A stretch of DNA of 10,327 bases from Candidatus Acetothermia bacterium. Its GTDB lineage: Bacteria; Bipolaricaulota; Bipolaricaulia; Bipolaricaulales; Bipolaricaulaceae. The notes under the pieces were generated by a model. It was not told the DNA's origin. It saw only the letters and a program-made list of their open reading frames with translations, and ran no database searches. Below, piece by piece: positions 1 to 5,520 of this stretch. The number at the start of each line of letters is the position of its first letter. Position 1 is the stretch's first letter. The DNA is taken from the NCBI GenBank assembly GCA_023255835.1, contig JAGDVW010000042.1:1-10327 (forward strand), written 5' to 3'. A program made the translations under genes and the position numbers.

Positions 1-1
1 G

Positions 2-709
2 GTGGTGGAGCTGGCTTTGGCCGCCCGCAACCGCGCCAAAATAAAGGTCCGCCAACCCTTAAGAACCCTGCATGTCCTGGAAAAACCCGGGGATCGGGAA
101 ATACCCCGGGAGCTTTGGGACTTGGCTAAGGAGGAGTTGAACGTCCTTGAGCTTCGGTTTTCCTCGGATTTCACGGCTTTGAAGGTGCCCAAAGTTGTCC
201 CGGATTTTCGAAAACTCGGGCCCCGGCTGGGGTCCCGCGCCCAGGAGGTCGGCCAAAAGCTTCGGGAAATGCCGCCCGATTGGGTTCGAGAGCTTTTGGC
301 CAAAGGGCGCGCGGATTTAGCCCTGGGCGATGGGGTGGTGGAGATGAGAAGCGATGAGGTCCAGGTGAGCTGGGAACCGCGGGAGGGCCTGGTGATCGAG
401 GAGGACCAGAGTGGCGCCGTAGCTTTGGACATCCGACTGGATGAGGAGCTGCGGGCTTTGGGGGATCTACGGGAGCTCGTGCACCGGATCCAGCTTCTGC
501 GCAAAGAGGCGGGTTTTGAGATCACCGACAGGATCGTCGTGGGATACGAGGGGGAGATCGCCGAGATTTTCCGGCTTTTCCCGGAGAAGATCCGCGAAGA
601 GGTGCTAGCGAAAGAGCTCGTGGAGGGTGGGCTTCCTTCGGCGGAGCACAGCGCGGAGCTGGAGATCCACGGGAAGAGGGGGCGGGTATGGCTCCGGCGG
701 TGGCGGTGA
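2..709 (+). CDS. ileS: Isoleucyl-tRNA synthetase, C-terminal part (5' end outside window)
   Basis: This is the last ~235 residues of isoleucyl-tRNA synthetase, the cytoplasmic class I enzyme that charges tRNA(Ile). The frame is open at the left edge, so the catalytic HIGH/KMSKS and editing domains lie outside the window. What remains is the region after the anticodon-binding helices. Near residues 7-20 it has the conserved ARNRAKIKVRQPL stretch, and near residues 157-177 the segment LVHRIQLLRKEAGFEITDRI, both typical of the long 'type 2' (eukaryote/archaea-like) IleS family with a DUF5915-type C-terminus. No CxxC zinc motif is seen at the end, which also fits type 2 rather than the E. coli type. 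The stop lies 22 nt inside purA, so the two genes are probably co-transcribed and translationally coupled. The first codon shown is simply the window edge, not a start. Confidence 0.9.
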   Translation: MVELALAARNRAKIKVRQPLRTLHVLEKPGDREIPRELWDLAKEELNVLELRFSSDFTALKVPKVVPDFRKLGPRLGSRAQEVGQKLREMPPDWVRELLAKGRADLALGDGVVEMRSDEVQVSWEPREGLVIEEDQSGAVALDIRLDEELRALGDLRELVHRIQLLRKEAGFEITDRIVVGYEGEIAEIFRLFPEKIREEVLAKELVEGGLPSAEHSAELEIHGKRGRVWLRRWR

Positions 710-1935
710 TTGGGGCCCAGTGGGGCGACGAGGCCAAGGGGAAGATCGTGCACTTTCTTTCTCGGGAAGCCGATTTTTGTGTGCGCTTCAATGGCGGTCC
801 CAACGCGGGCCACACCGTGGTGGACGGATATGGCGAGGCCCGGCTCCATCAGATCCCCGCCGGGGCCCTTCACCCCCAATGCCTCGGCGTTTTGGCCCAC
901 GGGATGGTCCTCGACCCTTGGGCTTTGCAGGAGGAGTTTTCGGCCCTCAAAGCCCAGGGCCGGCCGGAGCCGAAAATTTTTATCTCCGAGAGGATCCATT
1001 TGATCCTCCCCTATCACCGGCTTCGGGAGGAAAAAGAGGGGATGGCGGATAAGCTCGGCACCACGAGGAAGGGCGTTGGGCCGGCCTATATGGATCGGGT
1101 GGGGCGGCGCGGCCTCCGCCTTTTGGACCTTGGGAACGAAGAATATCTTCGGGAGAAAGTGTACTCCGAGGGTCAATATCTGGGGAAAATTGAGCCAGAA
1201 ACAATCATCGCCGATCTCCTCCATTTTCGCCGAGAGTTCGAAAACCGCGTGGGCGATGCCCAAGTTTTGCTTGCGCAGGCCCTTTCCGCGGGGAAAAGGG
1301 TGGTGTTCGAGGGCGCTCAGGGAACCATGCTGGATGTGGATTTTGGGACTTACCCGTATGTCACCTCCTCCACGACCACTGTGCATGGCATTCCTGTGGG
1401 GGCGGGGGTGTGGCCGGAGTTTTCCGCGGTGATAGGGGTGGCCAAGGCCTATGCCACCAGAGTAGGGGCGGGGCCTTTTCCCACGGAGGATCACACGGGC
1501 CTGGGGGAGAAGTTGAGGGAGGCCGGCCGGGAATACGGCGCCACCACCGGCCGGCCGCGAAGATGCGGCTGGCTGGACCTCGTGGCCCTGCGCTATGCCC
1601 AAAAGGTCAATGGGTTCACCCACCTTGCCCTCACCAAGCTCGACGTTCTTTCCGGTTTTTCGGAGATCCGGGTGGCCGTGGCCTATCGGGTGAGAGGAAG
1701 GAGGGTCGAGGAATTCCCCGCGGCCCCTTGGGAACTGGCCCAGGCCGAGCCGGTCTATGAGGTTTTGCCCGGATGGAAAAGGGGAATCCAAGGGGTGCGG
1801 GATTTCGAGGATCTGCCCAGGGAGGCCAAGGAATACGTGCGCTTTGTGGAAGAAGCCCTTTCTGTACCCGTGGCCTTGATCGGAACGGGGCGCGAAGCCG
1901 AGGCCCTCATCGTCTCTTGGGAACCATGGAGTTGA
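688..1935 (+). CDS. purA: Adenylosuccinate synthetase
   Basis: PurA catalyses the GTP-dependent joining of IMP and aspartate to adenylosuccinate, the first committed step from IMP to AMP, in the cytoplasm. At 415 aa the length fits the family (roughly 410-430). The N-terminus carries [13 protein letters not shown] (residues 9-21), with catalytic Asp14, and NAGHTVV, with His42 as the second catalytic residue. Further family blocks are [43 protein letters not shown] and [17 protein letters not shown], with LTKLDVLSG near the guanine-binding end. Two family positions differ: GDEGKGK reads GDEAKGK, and GTTGRGIGPAY reads [11 protein letters not shown]. The ATG start is set by the position of the glycine-rich loop; it lies inside the ileS end and has a G-rich AGAGGGGGCGGG upstream, so coupling to ileS translation is likely. 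No other purine gene is adjacent. Confidence 0.97.
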   Translation: MAPAVAVIGAQWGDEAKGKIVHFLSREADFCVRFNGGPNAGHTVVDGYGEARLHQIPAGALHPQCLGVLAHGMVLDPWALQEEFSALKAQGRPEPKIFISERIHLILPYHRLREEKEGMADKLGTTRKGVGPAYMDRVGRRGLRLLDLGNEEYLREKVYSEGQYLGKIEPETIIADLLHFRREFENRVGDAQVLLAQALSAGKRVVFEGAQGTMLDVDFGTYPYVTSSTTTVHGIPVGAGVWPEFSAVIGVAKAYATRVGAGPFPTEDHTGLGEKLREAGREYGATTGRPRRCGWLDLVALRYAQKVNGFTHLALTKLDVLSGFSEIRVAVAYRVRGRRVEEFPAAPWELAQAEPVYEVLPGWKRGIQGVRDFEDLPREAKEYVRFVEEALSVPVALIGTGREAEALIVSWEPWS

Positions 1936-1959
1936 GAAACCTTAGGGCTTCCCTATACT
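1932..1959 (+). promoter_or_regulatory. Predicted sigma-70-type promoter for rplM
   Basis: TTGAGA (1932-1937) and TATACT (1954-1959) match the -35 and -10 consensus at 5 of 6 positions each, with a 16-bp spacer. The -35 box overlaps the purA stop codon (1933-1935). Transcription would start near 1966, just ahead of the AAGGAGG ribosome binding site at 1968-1974, giving a very short leader. This would let rplM be expressed apart from ileS-purA. Prediction only. Confidence 0.6.
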
Positions 1960-1979
1960 CATGTATGAAGGAGGCGGAT

Positions 1980-2459
1980 ATGCCAAAATCTCCTTTGCCG
2001 AAACCGATGCTCCAAAAGCAGCGCACTTACATGGCTAAAAAAGAGGATGCCGGCATAACTTTTGAGCGGCGTTGGTACGTGATAGATGCCACCAACAAGC
2101 CCCTGGGGCGGTTGGCTTCGCAGATCGCTAAGATCCTTCAGGGGAAGCATAAGCCCGTCTACACCCCGCACTTCGACGTGGGCGATTACGTGATCGTGGT
2201 GAACGCAGCGAAGATAAAGCTCACCGGGGACAAATGGGAACAAAAGGTTTATTACCGCCACTCTGGCTACATTGGAAACCTCAGGGAGATCAAATATTCC
2301 GAGCTTTTGGCCAAGAATCCGGAGCTTCCGCTGAAGCTGGCGGTGCGGCGGATGCTTCCCAAAAACGAGCTTGGTCGGCGCATGCTGCGCAAGCTCAAGA
2401 TCTACCCCGGGCCTGACCACCCTCACCAGGCGCAGAACCCCGTCCCCCTTGCCCTGTAG
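1980..2459 (+). CDS. rplM: 50S ribosomal protein L13
   Basis: L13 is an early-assembling 23S rRNA-binding protein of the large ribosomal subunit. The 159-aa product shows the family signature throughout: [63 protein letters not shown], then [20 protein letters not shown] and the [11 protein letters not shown] tail. It is slightly longer than usual (~142-150 aa) because of an N-terminal extension of about 14 residues before [10 protein letters not shown], and a few extra residues before the RRWYVIDA block. The ATG at 1980 is chosen because AAGGAGG lies 5 nt upstream; an in-frame ATG at 1965 would leave no room for a binding site and lies at the predicted transcription start. In most bacteria rplM is followed at once by rpsI (S9); here it is not. 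Confidence 0.96.
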   Translation: MPKSPLPKPMLQKQRTYMAKKEDAGITFERRWYVIDATNKPLGRLASQIAKILQGKHKPVYTPHFDVGDYVIVVNAAKIKLTGDKWEQKVYYRHSGYIGNLREIKYSELLAKNPELPLKLAVRRMLPKNELGRRMLRKLKIYPGPDHPHQAQNPVPLAL

Positions 2460-2465
2460 CGGACG

Positions 2466-2508
2466 GAGGTCACCTCGTTCGGGGACAAAGGGCGGCTGAG
2501 GCGGCCTC
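2466..2508. repeat. Two 11-bp GAGGY-N-RCCTC palindromes 32 bp apart
   Basis: GAGGTCACCTC (2466-2476) and GAGGCGGCCTC (2498-2508) are both 5+1+5 palindromes sharing GAGG...CCTC arms. Their centres are 32 bp apart, close to three turns of DNA, so they could be a paired operator bound on one face. They could also be chance in G+C-rich sequence or part of an RNA fold. Confidence 0.3.
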
Positions 2509-2532
2509 CACGGTCTTCGTCTCGGCCCTTTT
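2487..2532 (+). terminator. Possible weak terminator after rplM
   Basis: AAAGGGC (2487-2493) pairs perfectly with GCCCTTT (2525-2531); inside it GAG (2498-2500) can pair with CTC (2521-2523) and ACG (2510-2512) with CGT (2518-2520), leaving bulges. Only four T residues follow (2529-2532), so termination would be inefficient at best. The fold overlaps the second GAGG...CCTC palindrome, so the two structures are mutually exclusive in RNA. Confidence 0.3.
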
Positions 2533-2545
2533 GCCCGCATATCCT

Positions 2546-2586
2546 TTGGCGGCTTAATGGAGGTAAGGGTTTTTCACCGCCGCCAA
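2546..2586 (+). repeat. 8-bp inverted repeat in the presumed 5' leader of the 733-aa gene
   Basis: TTGGCGGC (2546-2553) and GCCGCCAA (2579-2586) are exact reverse complements around a 25-nt loop. The right arm ends 5 nt before the AAGGAGG ribosome binding site (2592-2598). In the mRNA this would be a stable stem just 5' of the initiation region; it does not itself cover the binding site. The loop contains a GGAGGT at 2560-2565. Confidence 0.4.
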
Positions 2587-2603
2587 CGTGTAAGGAGGGA
2601 AGG

Positions 2604-4805
2604 ATGATGAGGAAGATCAGCCTGGCTATGGCGGTGGTCCTAGGGGTGGCGTTGCCCCTTTTGGCCCAGGGGTATTTTGAAGTCATCCAAGGGACCACCA
2701 AGGTCGCGGTCGTGCCCCTTTCGGGCACGAAGACGGCCCAGGATTTTTACGACTACGATTCCGGACAATCGCGGAGCCGTAACCCCTTGGGTGAAGCCAA
2801 TACCGCCGTGCTTTTTCTCTATCGGGAGCCGGCTGGACAACTTTTCCTCTTTTTCATCCTGGGCAAGGCGGAAGCCGGGACGGGCGGAAACGCCCGGTTC
2901 ACCATTAAAAACGTCCCCATCGGGGCGGACTTCGTCCTTAAGGACGATAGCTTTTACTTCCCCCTCTTCCCCGAGCTCAGCGATACCTACACCAAGACCA
3001 ACGGCGATTTTGCCGTGTATTGGGTATGGGGTGATGGCCGCACCGACGGCGGGGTTTTCGGCCCCTTGGGAGAGGAGTTCGATATAACCATCGTTCCCGA
3101 GGCCCTCTCCGGTGTCCAGCGCATCGTCTTCAAATACGGGGATCTCAATAAGCCCACCCGCGTGGAGCTCAACACCCTCGATCCAATTGAAATAAAAGGG
3201 ATGCGGAACCAACCGCCGGTGGCAAAGCTCGTGGTCAGCCCGGCAGCGCCCCGAGCTCGTCAGGAAGTCCTGTTCGACGCCTCTGGAAGTTACGATCCCG
3301 ATGGGACGATAAAGGAATACCGCTGGGATTTCGACGGGGACGGCAAAATTGATCTCATAAGCACTGAGCCCAAGGTCCGCTACACCTACGTCAGCGGGGG
3401 GAACTTCACGGTCGGGCTCACCGTGCTGGACAACACCGGGGTTTCCACCACCATCACCTATCCTTTGTATGTTTCCCCCATCACCGTGCAGGTGACGCGG
3501 GAGATCTCCACCACCCATGCCCTTCCCGGCTCGGTGTTCAGGGTCACGGTCACGATCAAGACCGACCAGGATTTGATCGGTGTGGGCCTCGATGAGGATC
3601 CGCCGGCCAACTGGGAGGTCATCCCCATCCAGAACGCCGGGGCCGTGTTCAACCGCCCTTATGTCCAGTGGGTGTTCATGGACACCATCAAAGCCGGCAC
3701 GCAAAGGGTCATCGTCTACGACCTCAAAGTCCCCACCGCGGACCAACTTGCATCCGTTCGGTTGCCCCAGCAGTTCTGTATAAGCGGGATTCTTCAGGCT
3801 AAGGTCCCCGATCTCTCATTGGAGGTCGCGGGCGAAACCTGTGTGATCGTGGATAGCTGCCTCACCATCCTTGATGCCGTGGCCCACCTGATTCCGCCGG
3901 AGAGGCCCGGGGATCAGGACCGCCTGGACCTTCGGCTCTCGGAGACGATCACGGTGGACCAGCTCAATCGGGTGGCGGAGCTTTGGCGCACCAGTCAACC
4001 AGCTCCCGGCACCTGCGGGGAGCAGCTTGATTTGGAAAAAGTGAAGCTCATCGCGGCCTATGCTTATTCCTGTACCCCCGTGGATGAACCTCTGCCCCCT
4101 TATCCCGCGGCGAATGTGAAGGCCCGGCGGACCATCCTCTATCCCATCCCTTGTGAAGCGGTGGTGCTCGGGTTCTACGACAGCATGGGCAACGCCCTCG
4201 GCAACAAATTCACAGTAAAAGTGGAGATCGAAACCGACCGGGACGTGATCGGCGTGGGCCTGGATGAGGATCTCCCCGTGGGCTGGCGGGTGACGCCCAT
4301 CCAGAACGATGGGTTCGTTTATAAGCCCGGGGTGGATCAGTGGGTTCTCCTCGATATCCTCAAGCCGGGCCGGCCGAAGACCATCATCTACGAGGTCACC
4401 GTTCCCCCGAATATCCAGGTGAAGAAGCCCCTACCCGGACCTTGTCCGGTGCGGGACTATCAGACCGTGGTGGGCCGCGTGGACACTGGTTTGCCTTGCC
4501 AAGTGGTGGATGTGACCGGGCAAAGTAAGGTGGAGCTTGCCGATTGCCTTAGCGTTCTTGCGGCGATCGCCAAGTGGGACGTGGCCCGGGATACCATCGA
4601 TCTCACCCTCTCCGACAAGATCACCTTGCCCCAGGTCCAGCGGGCCATCGCCTTCTGGTTGGAGGGGAGCCGCGTCCCTCGGACCTGCGATCCGGGCATC
4701 GTCGATTTCGAGTTGATGAAAACCATCATAGCCTACTGGCTTACGGGGACGCCCATCTGCGAGCCGTTGCCCGGGCAAGTGCCGTCCATCTGTGAGGGTC
4801 GGTGA
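2604..4805 (+). CDS. Secreted PKD-domain protein with duplicated Cys-rich/dockerin-like module
   Basis: I cannot name this 733-aa protein, but its architecture is clear. Residues 1-21 form a Sec signal peptide (MMRK, hydrophobic core, cut near LLA|QG). Residues ~22-201 are beta-rich and aromatic, with no domain I recognise; they include a TDGGVFGPLGEEFD stretch. Residues 202-290 form a PKD (Ig-like) domain with FDASGSYDPDG and WDFDGDG (Trp241). Residues 312-498 and 536-723 are two copies of one module. Each starts with a beta part containing IGVGLDED and PIQN, and ends with two helices resembling a dockerin (QVQRAIAFWLEG ... LMKTIIAYWLTG in copy 2). Each copy has five aligned cysteines, while residues 1-311 have none, suggesting disulfides outside the cell. 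No membrane anchor or sorting signal is seen at the C-terminus. The ATG at 2604 (or 2607) follows AAGGAGG at 2592-2598. A role in cell-surface structure or adhesion is inference from PKD and dockerin-like parts only. Confidence 0.85.
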   Translation: MMRKISLAMAVVLGVALPLLAQGYFEVIQGTTKVAVVPLSGTKTAQDFYDYDSGQSRSRNPLGEANTAVLFLYREPAGQLFLFFILGKAEAGTGGNARFTIKNVPIGADFVLKDDSFYFPLFPELSDTYTKTNGDFAVYWVWGDGRTDGGVFGPLGEEFDITIVPEALSGVQRIVFKYGDLNKPTRVELNTLDPIEIKGMRNQPPVAKLVVSPAAPRARQEVLFDASGSYDPDGTIKEYRWDFDGDGKIDLISTEPKVRYTYVSGGNFTVGLTVLDNTGVSTTITYPLYVSPITVQVTREISTTHALPGSVFRVTVTIKTDQDLIGVGLDEDPPANWEVIPIQNAGAVFNRPYVQWVFMDTIKAGTQRVIVYDLKVPTADQLASVRLPQQFCISGILQAKVPDLSLEVAGETCVIVDSCLTILDAVAHLIPPERPGDQDRLDLRLSETITVDQLNRVAELWRTSQPAPGTCGEQLDLEKVKLIAAYAYSCTPVDEPLPPYPAANVKARRTILYPIPCEAVVLGFYDSMGNALGNKFTVKVEIETDRDVIGVGLDEDLPVGWRVTPIQNDGFVYKPGVDQWVLLDILKPGRPKTIIYEVTVPPNIQVKKPLPGPCPVRDYQTVVGRVDTGLPCQVVDVTGQSKVELADCLSVLAAIAKWDVARDTIDLTLSDKITLPQVQRAIAFWLEGSRVPRTCDPGIVDFELMKTIIAYWLTGTPICEPLPGQVPSICEGR
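3537..4097 (+). repeat. Module copy A of the 733-aa protein (residues 312-498)
   Basis: First unit of an intragenic duplication, 187 codons. It aligns with copy B along its whole length, from the strand FRVTVTIKT through IGVGLDEDPP, PIQNAG and QWVFMD to the closing DEPLP. Its dockerin-like part is DLRLSETITVDQLNRVAELW followed by LDLEKVKLIAAYAYS. At the DNA level the 25 bases at 3576-3600 differ from copy B at only two sites. Cysteines fall in the contexts FCISG, TCVIVD, SCLTIL, TCGEQ and SCTPV. Confidence 0.85.
4209..4772 (+). repeat. Module copy B of the 733-aa protein (residues 536-723)
   Basis: Second unit, 188 codons, offset from copy A by 672 nt at its start. It runs from FTVKVEIET through IGVGLDEDLP, PIQNDG and QWVLLD to the closing CEPLP. 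The helix pair is DKITLPQVQRAIAFWLEG and VDFELMKTIIAYWLTG. Cysteines sit in the matching places (PCPV, PCQVVD, DCLSVL, TCDPG, ICEPLP). A 37-residue linker (499-535) with one extra Cys separates the copies. Confidence 0.85.
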
Positions 4806-4828
4806 ATTTTTTGGGCTGATCTTCCTCG

Positions 4829-4865
4829 GGCGGCGGGATTTTTCCCGCCGCCTTTCCTCTTTTTT
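4829..4865 (+). terminator. Rho-independent terminator (hairpin plus T tract)
   Basis: A perfect 10-bp stem, GGCGGCGGGA (4829-4838) with TCCCGCCGCC (4843-4852), closes a 4-T loop and is followed by TTTCCTCTTTTTT (4853-4865). This is the strongest terminator in the window and should end the 733-aa gene transcript. It sits oddly: the T tract runs directly into the AAAGGAGGG ribosome binding site of the next gene. Confidence 0.85.
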
Positions 4866-4878
4866 AAAGGAGGGATGC

Positions 4879-5520
4879 ATGCGAGTAAAAACGCTTTTCC
4901 TTCTAGGAGTTTTCTTCGGGGCAAGCGTCCTCGGCGCTAATATGACCCTGGAGAGCTCGACCTTCACCCCCGAACCAGGGGGTAGCGTGACCCTCTTTGT
5001 GCGGGGTGCCCCATCTGGAGCGACATTCCGCTGGGATCTCGACGGTGACGGTGCCTATGAGCTCACCACCGCCGAACCCCAGGCGACCACGACCGTTCCC
5101 CAGGGATTGCGCTTGGTCCGAGTGGAAGTGGTGGTGGGAAAGGAGGGGGTTGCGCAATTCCTCGCCGCTTTGGTTGCCGACGCCCGTTTGGGGGCAACGC
5201 GCTTTGTCTCCCATGAAGACAAGAGTTACCTCGTGACGATAACGGTGAGCTGCAAAACCCCAATTATCGCCCCCGGCTTTGTGGAGGATATTCCCCCAGG
5301 ATCGACGGTGGAGGTGGTGGGCGAGGGCGGGGCTTTCTGGCGCCGCGCGGAAAAATTGGAGGTCGTTTGGCCCCTTATCCTCGATCCTGGCCAAACCGTG
5401 AGTTTCACCTATCGCCTTTATCCCTTGGCCGGCGCGGAAATCCGCTTTGGGGGGCTAGTCAGCGCTTATGTGGAGGGAAAGCGCGTGGAAATCCCGATCG
5501 CTGGGGCCATCCGCCCTTAG
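4879..5520 (+). CDS. Small secreted protein, PKD-like plus one copy of the neighbour's beta module
   Basis: This 213-aa protein is not a named family that I know. It has a signal peptide (MRVKTLFLLGVFFGASVLGA, cut near residue 19 or 20). A PKD-like segment follows (about residues 24-85) whose FRWDLDGDGAYELTTAEP around Trp52 closely echoes YRWDFDGDGKIDLISTEP in the upstream 733-aa protein. From Tyr117 on it has the beta half of the module duplicated in that protein: YLVTITVSCKTP aligns with FRVTVTIKTDQD, GFVEDIPPG with GVGLDEDPP, and LDPGQTVSFTYRLYPL with IKAGTQRVIVYDLKVP. The helix pair is absent, and only one Cys (near residue 124) remains. The two proteins are therefore probably paralogues or partners at the cell surface. 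The start at 4879 is set by GGAGG at 4869-4873; the ATG at 4875 is out of frame. Its expression seems to need read-through of the terminator just upstream. Confidence 0.85.
   Translation: MRVKTLFLLGVFFGASVLGANMTLESSTFTPEPGGSVTLFVRGAPSGATFRWDLDGDGAYELTTAEPQATTTVPQGLRLVRVEVVVGKEGVAQFLAALVADARLGATRFVSHEDKSYLVTITVSCKTPIIAPGFVEDIPPGSTVEVVGEGGAFWRRAEKLEVVWPLILDPGQTVSFTYRLYPLAGAEIRFGGLVSAYVEGKRVEIPIAGAIRP

Larger units (their letters stand above)
2460..2603 (+). other. Non-coding gap between rplM and the 733-aa protein gene
   Basis: This 144-bp stretch has no credible reading frame and is the longest gene-free DNA in the window. It holds two short GAGG-x-CCTC palindromes, a longer imperfect AAAGGGC/GCCCTTT hairpin followed by T residues, and a perfect 8-bp inverted repeat just before the next ribosome binding site; each is listed separately. 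Promoter signals for the downstream gene are weak: the best pair I see is TTGCCC (2531-2536) with CTTAAT (2553-2558), 4 of 6 matches each, 16-bp spacing. Confidence 0.5.

Noticed and set aside
1965..1979. Upstream ATG (1965) as the rplM start
   Set aside because: The AAGGAGG would then lie inside the gene, and the predicted promoter would start transcription at about this point; 1980 has ideal spacing.
2490..2575. Possible TPP riboswitch (CTGAG near 2496, TAATGGAGGTAAGGG near 2555)
   Set aside because: The resemblance is superficial: the conserved CCTGAT...GG-TAATRCC core and pairing arms are missing, and the downstream gene is a secreted protein, not a thiamine gene.
2640..3746. A 368-codon open frame on the minus strand opposite the 733-aa protein gene
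   Set aside because: It is a shadow of strongly G/C-biased codons: low-complexity, rich in Gly/Asp/Val/Arg, with no domain or ribosome binding site, while the plus strand has a signal peptide, a PKD domain and internal repeats.
4792..4878. Upstream in-frame start of the 213-aa protein at 4792
   Set aside because: That start would put the terminator hairpin inside the gene and bury the signal peptide behind an Arg-rich stretch; the ATG at 4879 has a strong ribosome binding site and gives a proper signal peptide.
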